DNA of 64,000 nt from Symsagittifera roscoffensis. Lineage: Eukaryota > Xenacoelomorpha > Acoela > Convolutidae. Location of the stretch: NCBI RefSeq assembly GCF_963678635.1, contig NC_087062.1:98259705-98323704 (forward strand), written 5' to 3'. Positions 1 to 13,700 of this stretch are shown here, piece by piece. Under the pieces are notes generated by a model. That model saw only the letters and a program-made list of their open reading frames with translations. It was not told the origin of the DNA and made no database searches. Position 1 is the stretch's first letter. Each line of letters begins with the position of its first letter. A program made the translations under genes and the position numbers.

Positions 1-3000
1 AATAATTCCGTGGGGTTTCGATGAATAAATTAACAAAATATGTAGATGCAAATTTGTAGATGCAATTAAGTAGAAAAAAACTATCTACATTTAAGATATA
101 AAAATATAAGAAGGAACCTTTATGGGTAAATTAGCTTGGCGAAACAGCGGTAAATAAACGAATACAGTACAATTTTTGCGATACAATTATCAAATTATCT
201 ACGTTCAAAAAATCGATGACTTGTTCAAAACCTTTCGACTTCCAGCTTGCATTAACATTTCAATAAGTCTCACAATTTTAATCTTCTGCTATTCATTAAC
301 AGAGTACAAAAAAATTATCCCAAAAACTTTTATAAATTGTATGAAGTTCAAAATTGAATTTACCAAACAGCAAAAATTAATCAAAAAAGTCTCTTTTTTG
401 ACTTTAAATCAATTTGCGAACCATCTGAAGAATTAAGACCGACAAAAACAACAACCTGGAGCGGGAAATATGAGCTCCTGTTGGTGTCAATTTCATCCAA
501 TTTGATTGACACGCCCATATTGTGAGAAAAAAATCCAACAACTATGATAATTTAAGTTGAAGCAAATTTGGAAAAATTGGTTGAAAAGAACAACGCAAAA
601 AATCACCCATTAATTTTTTGTATTCACGAAACCAATAGATGGATTTGATGTAACATATAGAGAGATACACCTGTGTTCTATCACTTTTTTGGTTCAACAG
701 TAGCCGATATGATATAAAACTCATTAAATTGTATCTCATTTCCTACCTCATCAACAAAAAGTAAAGTGAAACTTCAGTTATCGAATTGGCCAACCATTTT
801 CCTTATGCTCAAATTTGGATATTCAGCTTCTGGGCATTTGAAAATTTTTGAGTGGAACTACTTCAACAAACTATTTTCTCAAAGCTTACAAAGCCAGTGA
901 GATGACCGGATACTTTTGAGTCGAGTGGTTTTATACAAGCTCGATAATAAACTATTACCGCTGTTTGATGAGTTTTACATTAAGTTAAAGAATACAAGGC
1001 TCTTGACAAAAATGACCCTTTTCAGAAGCTTTTTTACACTGGATTAACTGAAAAACCAGCAACGAGAAACTCGGCCTTGAAAATTGCAACTACTTAAAAT
1101 TTATCTGGGAAAAGGAAAAATTGAAATCAATGCGCAATTTTTTACACTAAATAACAACAAATATGTTGTTACCACCCTCTTGAGCTATGCAGAAAATTAT
1201 CGAAACTTATCATGATAAAAGGATAGACATGTTAAAGCTAATTGTCAACACACGTCAACAACTATTAGCTTGGTACATGTTCTTGAGTGATAGTGACGTG
1301 TTTGAAAAAGTACGAAAAGATATGACTGGTGACCTATTAGTTGTTTCACCAAGAAAGCAGTAGCAAACAAGACTTTTTCGAAAATCCAACAAATTTTCTA
1401 AATCAATCGTTGGGATTGATGCAAGGCCCCTCTACCCTTATTAAGTATACCAGGATATGGCCACAAGCTTGTATAAAAGATAGTACTTTACTGAAGAAAC
1501 AAAAAAACTCAAGGCCAGGTAACATCGAGTTCCTACTTCTGAAAAAAGGTTATGTTAAATTTTAAAGCAACCAGAACTGAATGCGAAACTAAAAACTACT
1601 GCACGGTAGAAAATCTTTAAAAAATGATTTAGTGCTGATGGTTAACGCAAGCATTGCAAGACAGTTTTTGAAGCAATCGGTTGCTGATTTCTATTCTATC
1701 CTTGTCATTCAGCTAGACCTAGTCTCAAAGATTGATATTTTATCTCTCGCGAATACATATTATATAGAGAAAAGCTGAAAGTGTAGTTGGTGGGATCAAT
1801 TCAAAACTACGTAGACCCGAAAAATCACGTTAGAAGAAAATGCCCTTCAAAAGACCTTACTTTTCTAATTCACTAGAACAAAACATTAGAGATGAATCAA
1901 GGCGAGTTCAATATCCCAGATAAACTTAAAGTGAAATGATCGAACTTCCCATATATTTTCAAAAATATTGGCGGTAACAGCACCGAGATGAAGATTATAT
2001 GAAAAGTTAAGCAGAAGCGTACAATTTGTTAAAACAATAGCAACTAATGTTGATATCGAGCTTTAATTTAACCAACGTAACAGGTGCGCCACTGTTCAAC
2101 TTTTAATTGGATCTAGGGAATAGTATACAAAATTTCATCGGTTTGTACAATACACACCACCTAAAGTAATCCACAGTTTTTTTTTAAATCTTTTGTTGAT
2201 CCTGGGCAAGACGGCGATGACAGTCTTTTATTTCTTGTAGTAGCCGAAACAATTAAACTGCTAGCAAAAATTTCCTATGGTTATCAAGTAATTGACAGAT
2301 GAAAGCATACAAGGACAAAGTATCTTGATGACGAAAAAACCTATTGAGCTATCAGCTCTCACTTCTACAAGCGATTCAAAAAATGTGGATAACTTTTGTA
2401 TGAAGTGGGGCTTGTTACTTCTACTATAGAACAGCACCAGCTAAAACTAGTAGGTTTTTCAAAACTACAGTACGCCAAGTTGAGAATTTTGAAAGTGTAT
2501 TATGGACGTTTCGATATATTTTTTCTGGGATAACTAGTTCAAGAAAATTAAAATTTACCAATTTTTTTTTCTATTTTACTTAAGAAGAAGCTTTTTATGA
2601 ATGTATCCTTCCCAGTAAGCGAGCAGAAAGGACTGAAAAATGAAACAAGGATTGAAAAAACAATTTTTATCAGATCCAAAAAACACTGTCTTTTCCCGTA
2701 CACGCTGCTCCAAGCACATAAAACACAACGAGAGAGTACTAGGATAAGACATGAAGGAATTCAGATGCACCGAAATATTGTGTGCCTCTGCAGTGAGGCT
2801 TATATCTGTTACGGTAGTACAAGTCAAATATATAAGTTTAGCTATGAAGGACTGCAAAACCGAACATTGGAAGATTCTGGAGATGGACATATAGCAAAAT
2901 ATAAACAAGTATTGAATGAGGCAGTGAATTTCAAGTATGAGTTCAGTAACAATCAGATGATGCACGCCACAAAATTTTTCTAAAAACTAAAGTTTTGTAG

Positions 3001-3184
3001 AAAACTACTATTAATTCGTTTTTCTTACAGTTCTCTTACCATGGAAAGGAAAACTTGTATTTTAAAATATTACAAACTCTGTTCTCTACGCAGACGAACC
3101 GAACGCCCATCTTATGTAGTCTAATCTCTATCTTAGTTCATGGCAAGGTTAATACATTGGAGCGTCAAAATGAAACTTACCTCT
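1..3184. other. No intact gene; decayed coding-like DNA 3' of the myosin gene
   Basis: This AT-rich stretch lies downstream of the myosin stop codon. Reading frames are short and broken. A piece at about 2198-2300 on the plus strand reads as a compact, protein-like run (DPGQDGDDSLLFLVV...) before stops intervene, which looks like a decayed mobile-element ORF. Two ORFs of about 128 codons overlap on opposite strands at 2576-2983; neither has a recognisable domain or splice context. I see no RNA gene. Assignment to a transposon is inference. Confidence 0.25.
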
Positions 3185-3301
3185 GAAATCTATTACCTAA
3201 CTTATTATATAGGGAAATCTATAATCTAACTTAAAACATTGGGAAATCTTTTACCTAACTTAATACATTGCGAAATCTATTCCCTATCTTTTCACATAAT
3301 G
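3185..3301. repeat. Short tandem array, 29-bp unit, four copies
   Basis: The motif GAAATCTATTACCTAACTTA recurs with starts at 3185, 3214, 3243 and 3272, an exact 29-bp period. The last copy is the most diverged. A related half unit (TTAATACATTGG) precedes the array near 3150. Confidence 0.8.
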
Positions 3302-4372
3302 TGATGATCGGATATCTATAGCCTATGTTAATACATGGGGGCCATCAGGGGTACCCACGATTTGGCTCTGATATATATTTATTAATAATCACTATCCCCT
3401 ATATCCATACCCTTTTGTGTGATTAGGAGCAAATAGAAAAAAAAACGAAAATTCAGGCAAATTAAACCTCAAATCGTAGCTTAAACCAACAAATATATAA
3501 AATGTCAGCAAAATATTTGGAAAAAAAATACCTGAAGAATGAACAAAATGACCTTGAATTAGTGAAATTTGCCTAGATCGCAAGAAGCGCCCATGCTTTG
3601 CAGGCTACGGCGTTAAAAAAATAAGATAGACCATACTTGTCAAAATTAAATTTTTCCAAAAAACTCTTCCGTTTGCAAAAAGTAGTCCTGTTGATCGGAC
3701 TCAGAGCCGGCAATTTGGTCGTTCCAAGCATGTGTTACTCTGTACTCCACGCGTGAAAAATTATTTGCTGGAAATTGATACGCTGATGAAAAAAAAACTG
3801 GTAAGTTCTGTGAACAAAGTGATTCCGATCTTCTTGATTCCGACAGAAAAAAGCGACTTGTCCTCAAGTTCCTAAAACTTTAAGTCCAAATTATTGGCTT
3901 AGCTAAGAAAGAGTAGCAACTCAATTCAAATACCTTCTCAAATCATCCCTTGCATAATCTACGCAGGTTTTGAGGTCGATATCACCATTGAGATCAAATC
4001 TTATCCAGAAAGTGAAAACTAATAGAACATGATTTGATAACTTTTCAGAAAGTGTTTTTGGACTGCCTTTCTTCCCGTTGTTTTCAAAAGCCCCATAAAA
4101 GATTCACATGCTATCGATTTTGATAACAAGCCCTTTTCCTTAAACAACTTCAAAAACTGGTAAGGTTAGTTACGCCCCATTCTCTGTCGAACTTGATTGA
4201 AATTCAAAGCTTAAAAGTGTTCTATTCATTGTTCTACTCAGTTCAAGTTGATTATTCAAAATCAAATACTGAGAATACTTCAATTAAGCTATGTAAAAAT
4301 TCCACTAATTTTAATTTACAAAGTATGACAATTTGAGAGTTGAAAACACTTGACTCAATCAGCCTTGTACAA
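3302..4372. other. Presumed 3' UTR and downstream flank of the myosin gene
   Basis: No gene is visible. Bases just below 4373 should hold the 3' UTR of the minus-strand myosin transcript. I do not see a canonical AATAAA close to the stop on that strand, so the poly(A) site is not placed. Confidence 0.35.
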
Positions 4373-4704
4373 TTAGTTTGATGATATACTGTTTGAAGCA
4401 AACATTCTCATTGAGTCTAAGTGGGCATTGATATTATTCTGCAACTCGTCCGATCCATTTTCGACCAACTTCAGCGCGTCTAGTGTAGATCGGGTGATTA
4501 TGCTGTTCTCGCCGACTGTCGATTTTTCCCACTCCTCTCCTTCGGCTGCAGTGCTACTTGAAGCGTTAAATGAGGAGTCGGCTAGTCGGTTGGTTCGACT
4601 GGTCACTTCTGCCATGTCTTTCACCAGATGTTTCAGTGAGTCTATCGGCTGTTGGCCATTATTGGTTTCCAGCATAGACAGTGGTGGAATCGTTCGACTG
4701 CTAC
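4373..4704 (-). CDS. MYO9: Myosin IX terminal coding exon
   Basis: The acceptor reads CATTTGTAG before GTAGCAGTCG. The two leading bases complete a Gly codon with the single overhanging G of the 4920-7178 exon, so the phases agree. The exon encodes 109 residues rich in Ser, Thr and Asn (start SSRTIPPLSMLETNNG) and ends ...SNSISSN with TAA at 4373-4375. No domain is recognisable; a short amphipathic stretch (DSLKHLVKDMAEVTSRTNRL) could be helical. Confidence 0.8.
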
Positions 4705-7700
4705 CTACAAATGACCATATTTCAATTCAATTAATATTACTTCAGAGCAAATATCCTTTGACAAGAATATTTCTTAATCGTTATAAAATAAAATGAAAAA
4801 GCAAGAAAACAAAAATCAAAATAAAAAATCGCTGAATATCTTCAATATGCATACTCTATCTCGAAGCTGAAAAACTCTTTTTTGAACTCGAATTATTGAA
4901 AAAAAAAACGTTATTATACCTTGCTGCTTGTTGTCGTGTACCATGATTCTGTCCAGGTTATCTTCACTTTCCGACGACATGGCTAGGATTCGAAACGACT
5001 CCAAGTCAGTCATGCCCGACTTTTGTCTAGTTGAAGTCGCATTGGACGATTGCGACAACAGAGGTCTGCTGCTTGGTATGAGACTGCGGGGTGTACTGCA
5101 TCTCAAGGGCACGTGATCAAACGCACTCACAAAACTCTCGTTAGACTGCTGTTGATTCTGCGAAGGTAAATTCAACTTGGGAACTTCAACATCCTGCGTA
5201 GGCCCTGATTTAAACCCAGTATTCCGAGAATCTGTTTCATGTTCCGAAGTTTTGGGATAACCCGAACTGATATGATTAGATTGTGACGAATAAATGTTTG
5301 AAGTTTTCGAAACTACACCAATTATGAAAGGTGAGCGCTCAGTAGCCTTACTGTAATCTACTGTCTCAGTTTTGCTGCTTCTGAAATCAGTTGTTTTTGG
5401 GAGATTTTTATAACCTGCAGATGTACTTTGACTTGACTGCTGCTCAACTGGTGGAAGAACAAAAAGATCATGACAACTTTGAGATCCAAATTCTTTCGGC
5501 AAAGGCTTGAAAGACGGAAACTCACTTTCAACACTCGTTTCAACATTAACTGTTGAAGATTTGAAGCTAGACTTCGGAGGCTTAGGTGCAGGCTTCGAAA
5601 AATGATTTCCACTCGCATGATTTTTTGAATCTGATCTCGATGTAGAACCTGCTGGTTTTGAATGAACAAAATTTCGTGACACGTTACTAACAGGGCTTGC
5701 ATTTGCTGATATTTTTGGGCTAGCTGTTGCGTTTCGGTCCAACGAAGACGCCCGCCGCCTGAGAGGTTTCGGAACACAAGTTGGACATTTTACACTTGCA
5801 ACTGAAACTGTGTCGAAATCCTGCTGATGACTTGGAAACGTTTTATGCGTAGTTTTGAATAAATACGAGGTCTGATTGTCTTTAGAATACTTCTGGTCCA
5901 AATTTTTCAACATTTCTTTAGCATGTAAGCTTTCGTTTCTAGGAGTAACAGCCCCGTTATTCTCTAAACAGTTGGGGTCTAAATTTTCTTCCCAGTTTAT
6001 GTTTTGAGGCGCGTTAACAACTTCCTTCGATTGACTTTTTCTTGAAGAAGTTGCTAGGCTACGACTCCGACGCAGATTTCCTCCTTTGCGTAGCTTGTCG
6101 GATGCGTCCAAACTCCGAGTACTTTTCGGCTGGTTCGATATCTTCGGTGGTCTCTCAAACTTTGGCCTCACGGCGAGTCCTGTCGAACTGATGGGCTCCT
6201 CGGCTAACTTTGCCAAATCCATTGGCGAGAAACTTCCTTTTGTATTCGGAGTCTTCGAGCTTACTTCACATTTGTTAGATTTTGAAGCATGACCTTCTAC
6301 AGAGAAATTGTATTGATGGTTGCCAACATGCATTTGAGAACCATTATCACCTGCATTCAACTCTTGCGAACTCATGTAACTGCCTTGTCCAGGGTACTGA
6401 ATCATTGAGTAGGCCGAGGTCAAATGCGACTGCTGAGTCGTAGGATATGCATAAGTCTGAGGATACGCTAGGAAAACTTCATTTGATCTGTTCATTTCTG
6501 AAGGCTGTTTCAATTTGTCTCTTAGCTTGTCCAAAGTGCTTAGGAGCTGAGAAGTTGACGAATTCACAGAATGCTCCGAGTTATTTGGGCTGTTTGATAC
6601 ATGGGAACTCCTTCTAATACTTTCCCTGTTTCTATTCACGTTTACTGCATTTCGGTTTTCGATGCACACGCTCGGGTCACTTCGGTTTTGCATGTAGTAA
6701 GTCGGATCAACTCGTTTTTCCATGTAGATATCCGAACTAACTGCATTTACCACGTTATGTCTAGTATCTGTGTAAATTACTTCGCGGGGCGTACTAGTTT
6801 GTCCCATATCTTTCGAAGTAAAGGACGTAACATTACTCCGCTCCAAGTTCGGAACATTCTTGATATTATTTTGTCGCACTGAATTTTGTCGATAAGTCGA
6901 AGCAGAAGAACTCGAAGCCGAATGCTCCGTTTGCTGTCTTGAGTTTCTTGGAGTGGCGAGCATAGGAGTGGCGGCAAAGTGCGTGTTCAAATAGGACTCC
7001 AGTGCTTCGGATGCCGAAGTGTTCCTCGGTGTAGTCGCGACGGACATCTCGGACTGTGAGTCTCGGGCAGTCGATAAAGCTGAACAATTGCTGCTGTTAA
7101 CTGTCGCGGGCAGAGAAACTATTGAATTCGGAAAGAAATCCGACTTAATTTTCGACTCATTTTGAGGCAAAATAGTCTCTGAAAATAAACTGTTTTCCAA
7201 AATAAACCTTCGTGGATTCATTTTTCAGAAAAATATCGATTAAATAAACAATATCGCTAAATCAACAATCTATGCTTAAATGATATTTTAATTGAACAGT
7301 CGCCGAAACTCGAGTATATATTTTTAATGGGACCATCATAATTCGATTACAAAGAAGTTTCGGCTGTAAATGAAGTTTACCTGTAGAAATCAACAACAAT
7401 AGGCGTGCTCAAAAACTGGCTTCGGATTGCATTTTTCATGCATTATTCAACTATTAAGAATTATGACAATTAAAATCTTTCACGTAATTTGTTTGCGTAC
7501 AAAACGAGCGATTATGAAGTACAATGTTCAATTTTTAAAACTACACTTGAAAACAATCTTGAGAAAATTGACGAGTGGAGAAACAACCTCATCAAGTTTT
7601 CGCCAGAGTGTTTACAACACAATCGAATCAGCAGGTATGTTTTGATTGCGCACCTTCTAATTGATCAAAAAAATACAGCTAATACCAAAACATAGCCAAC

Positions 7701-10700
7701 AGACAGTTGGAAAAAAGTCAATGAACGCAAGTAAACCTTTACAAATGACCTTTACACCTTCGCTGTTCGAGTGGAGTTTCCTTTCATTTTAACGAAGAAA
7801 CTGAACTGACCTCAAAAAAAATCGGAAGTAAAACCGCGAAAAAGTGAAACTGAGCTTGAACAAATTTTAGACTTTTCCTGAAAAAAAAAACGAAAAAAAA
7901 AACATCGAGACCTATATAAGAATCTCAACTACGTTCACTGACTCTTAAATAACGCAACAAAAATTGTTCGCAAACACTTTAAAATGCAATTCTAGAGGGC
8001 AGTTTCTATTGCATGAAAAATACGGTAAATTTCTAAATTCCCGTCAGCTGGTTCAAATCATACTTTTCGAAAGCAATCAAACAACAAAAAAATTCATCTG
8101 CTCTGGCAATACACAACAATGCTGTTCTAAAAATTTTTCGGATTAAATTGATTGACGCATTGAATGCAGAACTTTGAAATAGAGACGGCAAAAAGGATCT
8201 CTACAAAGTGACAAAAGACAACAAGGCTGCTCGTATCAGGGCGAGACCCTGAATGTTCCGACAGCCTCTTAAGGTCTATGCAGCAGTAATAATATGAAAA
8301 AATTCAATGTAATAAATATAAATAAATATTTTATTTGAAATTTGAGATTTTTTTTGTGAAATTCATCCCCCCACACGCCATATAAAGTACAAAGTGATAG
8401 ATTTCACTCCTAGTAACAAATCGATTATGGCAAATAAGCTTCCTTCAAACAATTTGAACGATTTCTAAGACGGATTAAATCTCCGCTTACGCGTTAATAG
8501 CGCGAAATATATCGCGCGTTAATTGTCCCAAATTGGCCAAAATGGCAATCTTAAAATAACTTTACGAAAAATAATCACAAGTAAAATATCTTTTCAAATT
8601 TAAGCTCAGGACAACAATATCTTTTGAATGACATAAAAAATCCCGTCAAAAAAGGCTAGTTAAAAGTCGAAATTTGTCTGAAGAAAAAAACCCATCACGA
8701 TCACAAATATTCCGTTACTTTCGTTACGAAAGTCGGAACAAAAACAAGCAGGGAAAGAAACAAGACTGCTCGTATATCAGGGCAAAGCTCTTAATGTTCC
8801 GATTGACCTTTAATTCATATCAAATAGTTTTTGGGAAAAGAAAATATCGAAAAGCTATCGAATATTGGACAATATCAATTATTACGACTTCGGAAATTAT
8901 TACGACCGATCAGCTAGCCTCAATTCAATTTGGAATAACTTTGTTGAGCAAGATGATTCGCCACACATAAATAATTCGCGTTACGCTCTCAGCATTATGA
9001 ATAAACTCTTCAAAGCGCGCACAATTTAGTCCAGAACATGGCCAATTTGGAAATTTTCAAACCCCCAGAACTTTACAAAAAATGATCGGAGGTAAAAAAA
9101 CCTTTTTAAATTTGAACTCAGGAAGCTGATATCTTCAATTGGTTATAAAAAGTTTTTGCTGAAAACTATTTTTTCGATCGGCGAAAATTGACTGAATAAA
9201 AAACCACAACGAGCATTAAAATTCTGTTTTCTTCGAAAGTCGGAACATAATGAATAACTGGAGCATCTGGCGATTACGAATTTGTCGTAGTCTGAAACAT
9301 TAGCCTTTAGCAGTTATTAGGTTATTTGTAATATTGAAAACTAAGATTCCGAAGTTTGTATCGTAAGTACAGAAACTTTTGGTCAGTATACCAGTCCAAA
9401 AACGTTTCAGAACACTTTGACGTGCACTTTGAGAATTCAAATCACTTAAATACTAATAGAGTAAAATCTAGTTCAATCTCATTCATGCCTTGTGATAATG
9501 GTTTTTCAATTAAGTCACGTCAGTGGCAGGATTTTATCCGAGATCTCCCGATCACAAACAAACGGCTCTATATCTATAAAAACTGATAGAATTTTTGTTT
9601 GCATTTGTTTTTGTGATGGTGCGTTCACTTGTATTTAAAGACCTTGTTTACTACAGGCTTCACAACCTAAAAAAATGAAATTTATTTAAAAATTTGCTGA
9701 ATTCAAATTAAGCCTCAAAATGATAACATTCAAAATATTTTTCTCCACGCCGACGACTCTTTTTTGGGATCCGAATAATGACTGAAAACTGATACCAACT
9801 TGTTCTACGCGTTTTTATCAATGACAAGATAAAAACCTCGAAAAAACACCCTTCTAGTATGTCATGGTTCGATGAGGATCCGAAAAACTAATTACGCAAA
9901 CCAGTAATGACCGATAATCTGCTATTTCAACTGGCATGGAAAAACTTCAGAAACTGACGAATAAAACACCATTTTAAATTAATCAGCTAATAGTTACATT
10001 TCGGTGTCAAAAATTTCGATGGAAAACGAAAAAAAAAAATGATTTTCATTTTTCAAATATGAGTGAATATATTTTTTATTCATTGTCAACAATTCCTCAA
10101 ACTCAATAAAAACTTAATTTTCTTTAGCCATTTACTCGCAAATGCACGGATGTTAGTGAAATATTTCATATCAGGTCTCACATACGACAAGGAATGGCTG
10201 GCCATTTCGCTGTTTAACTCTGAATCAAATTGAAATCGGACAGCACTTTTGTCAACTGGGATGGTTTGATTGCTGAAGTGACCCCAAAAGATTATCACCC
10301 ATTACAACATTACCTATCTTAGTTACCGGAAACAAAATTTATATATCTTAACTTTCTACGCTTCGCACAAAATGTGATAGCACGCGAAAATAGCATTACA
10401 AGTTAGCGAATAGAAAATAAGACGGACGCCTTTATTTTGGATTGAAAAGAACTTGAATAATGTCAAAAAAACTACTTCTAATAATCACTACAGCATTCAG
10501 AAAGTTTATCGAGCGGCAACCAAGCCGAAACTACTTGAGTAGACGCCAGTTCAACCAAAAAACTTTAAAAAAAAACTATTAGGACTTCTTTCACTCTTCA
10601 CCTTTTGTGATACCACATAAAACTAACAATTCCAGCTAGCAGACAGGAAAAAAAAACGATAGCCCTTAGGTCCAAAAAAATGGAAACAACTGAACAAACT

Positions 10701-13700
10701 ACAGGTAAAACTTCAAGATTTTGTCAGGAAATATGTTCTATTTGCAGAAAAAAAAATTGTCCAGAAACACCATCGACGGCTTTTATTCAAAACCCAAACA
10801 CATTTCTTGAGCGACAACTGAGCCGACAAAACTTGAGTAAGTTCCCGTAGAACCAAAAACAACATTGTTGTGATGAAAATTTTGAACTACATTGTAGCGT
10901 TTTGTACGATGTAGAGGCAAGAATAAAAATTATGTTTCCTTGAAAAGATTCAAAATTAGATCACTAAGCTAATAAAACATGAGCCGAAATCATTTGGGCG
11001 GAAAATTTTTTTTATGCGAATTAAAAAGAAAATATACGCAGTCAAGGCTACTAAAAAATACGCAAAAGTATTTTAGGTAAAAGTAAATCAACAATCAGGC
11101 AGAAGTAAATCACAAACCCAAAAGCAACTACAATGTAAATAGCAGTATTTTTGGAAGTGAATATTTTGTTTGAAATAAAAACTGCTTTTCATCAGATTCC
11201 AACCCAGGAACTTCAGACTAGGTGTGCTGGAGACGCAGAAAATTGATTATGAACAGAACCAAAATTAACCATTTCTAATTTGACCATTCTGTAAGCAAAG
11301 TTATTAGCAGGGGAAACTCTAGAAAGCGATTGCAATAGCCTTGCTGATCACATTGTTAACTGCCCTTCGCTTGTGTATGAACAAAATAAACAAAAATCAA
11401 AACGATTTACATAAATTGTTTTCATAGAAAAAAGTAATTTTCCGATTTGATAACGCTTGGTTATCGCATGCGTGAACCATAATTCAATTTCGCGCATTTT
11501 CGGGAGCCTGAGTGTTCGAAATTGTGGATTCTAAGCAAAAAAAATACATCAAGAAATAAACAAAAACAACCGACAGTATAATAAAAGATGCAACAAAACG
11601 GAAATATAGCCAACAGACAATTGGAAAAAGACATGAGCATAAGGAAACAAAAAATACTGACTTGCTTTTCGAAAAAAACGTTTGAATATCAAAGAAAATA
11701 AATGGCCTTAAGGCTCATTGAAGTTCAAGAAAAAACAATGATTTTCGATTTTTTGATAAATTTAAATCAATTTGAGAAAACGTGATCAAAAAGCAAATTC
11801 TCTATTCCGGTGGGAAACCTGCTTAAAATCCACTGTTGAAACTAACGGTCGATCACGTTTTTCGTGACGTTTACACTTCTTGTGTTCCATAGTGGAGTTT
11901 GCCTTCCTTTCAACAAAAGAAAGGAACTGAATGTTAAAATACATTGTAAGTCAAACCCCGAAACTTCAATCTGAGCGTCAACTATTTTAAACGTTTTACT
12001 TAGAAAAAAATAATAATAAGACATATATAAGCGTGTTTACAACGTTCATGACGTGAAATCTAATCCTGCAAAATTTCTTCATTATTTCAAGTTTCCAACA
12101 CAAGCCAAAAAATACAAAATTGAAATAAAACCGGAAGCATAAAACCACTTTTAAAAAACTTTCGGGTTTTCAGCTCTCCAGGCACACGCACACACTTACC
12201 TAATGAAACCACTGTTCTTACCACTTTTAAAACTACCAGTTTTTAGAAGATTAAACATTTTCCACAAACAGAAAAACGGCAAATTTGCCTTATATCAACA
12301 AAAAAAAAGAAAAACTGCCACTTCTTTCTCTAATGATAATCAGAGCGACGAAAATATTTAGCTAGTGAAACTGTGTGAAGATCGGCCTTCATCATCTGTC
12401 AAACTATGTGACCATCTCACAATCTGACACCACCAAATTAAATATTATTCGATCAATTTACCGTCATTTACCGAGGGGATACTGATATAGCTCATGCTAT
12501 TTTTATAAGGTTGAATTTTGCGTGGACAATTTTGCGTCCAGCTTTGGTGTGTCCAGTTTTGCGTGTTTTTCATTAAACATGTGAAAAACATCCAACAATT
12601 GAAAGAAGTTGATTTAATTTATTTGAAAAAGCTGTGTTGAAATAGATTTTAGTTATTCTTAACTAAGAGTACAACCCACTACTTGAATTATACGGGTCAT
12701 TTGCATATTCGGCACTTTATCAAATGAAACTAACCCGATTAGGGAAAACCCAATAATTAGTTATTTTAATTCCACAGAAAATTCTTAAAATAAATCTTGT
12801 TTGAAGCTCAGAAGCAAGCGCCCTTTTCACTTTAGAGAACGTAAGTACAGCTCCTACAAAAAAAAAACGAGAAAAGAGCTTCCATAGAAAAGGAAAAACT
12901 AAGCCAACGGACTGTTGGAAAAGTGTTATTCAACTAAAGACTTTTTGAAGCATTGTCAAACAACATAATTTTTGAAGCAGTTTTAAGCACAGCTTCTGAT
13001 CATTTGCGATGAACCTCAAACAAAGCATGGTGAGCTATTCGACAGAAAAAAAACAGAAGAAAGACTTAGTCGAAAAAATGCTCGGAGAAGCATCAAGGTC
13101 TCTTGAACTTTTATACGTTTTTCTCGAATAGAGGGAAACTCATTTTGAGGCCAAGAAAACATGCCCAGAGAGACGATTCTTAGCGGTAAAAAAGCACTGA
13201 AACGAAATTTGAGGCAAACCTAAACTTCGCGAATAAAAGTTAGAAAACAGCAAAAATTAGAGCCAAAAAGGCAACAAAATGAGCCCAAAATAAGCTTTGA
13301 AAAAAAAACAGCCAATAGAAGGTTGGAAAAATGTAAAATAACAAGAAACGTTCGAACTTTTTTTAACCATTGAAGAAAAAAAAATCAGGTTAAAGCTCTT
13401 TCAATTTCAAGAACATTTTAAGATTGAAACGGCGTTTTTGATGACATTAAAATAATTTAACAAATTGGATCAAAGTGAAATCATAAAATTTAAATCAGTG
13501 GATCACGTTTTTTGTTTTCGCCCCATTCTCGCATTCGTAATTAGAGAGCGCAGTCTACCTAGCTTTTAGCAGATGAATTTGAATTGAACTCATACATGCA
13601 TTAATACGTATGAATGCACTTCTGTAGTTATTAGAGCATTTTCAGACTATTTTCTGAAAACAAAAATCATTTAGACTTACGTGAGTGAAATCACTACGTT

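Noticed and set aside
2576-2983. Overlapping ORFs of about 128 codons on both strands
   Set aside because: No domain, no splice sites, no ATG context, and mirror-image openness suggests chance in a stretch low in stop triplets.
3185-3301. CRISPR-like array
   Set aside because: The 29-bp units are contiguous with no spacers, and the DNA is animal nuclear.
7489-7695. Plus-strand frame ending at a strong donor-like AGCAG|GTATGT
   Set aside because: No matching acceptor or downstream exon found; would be a lone exon antisense to the myosin gene.
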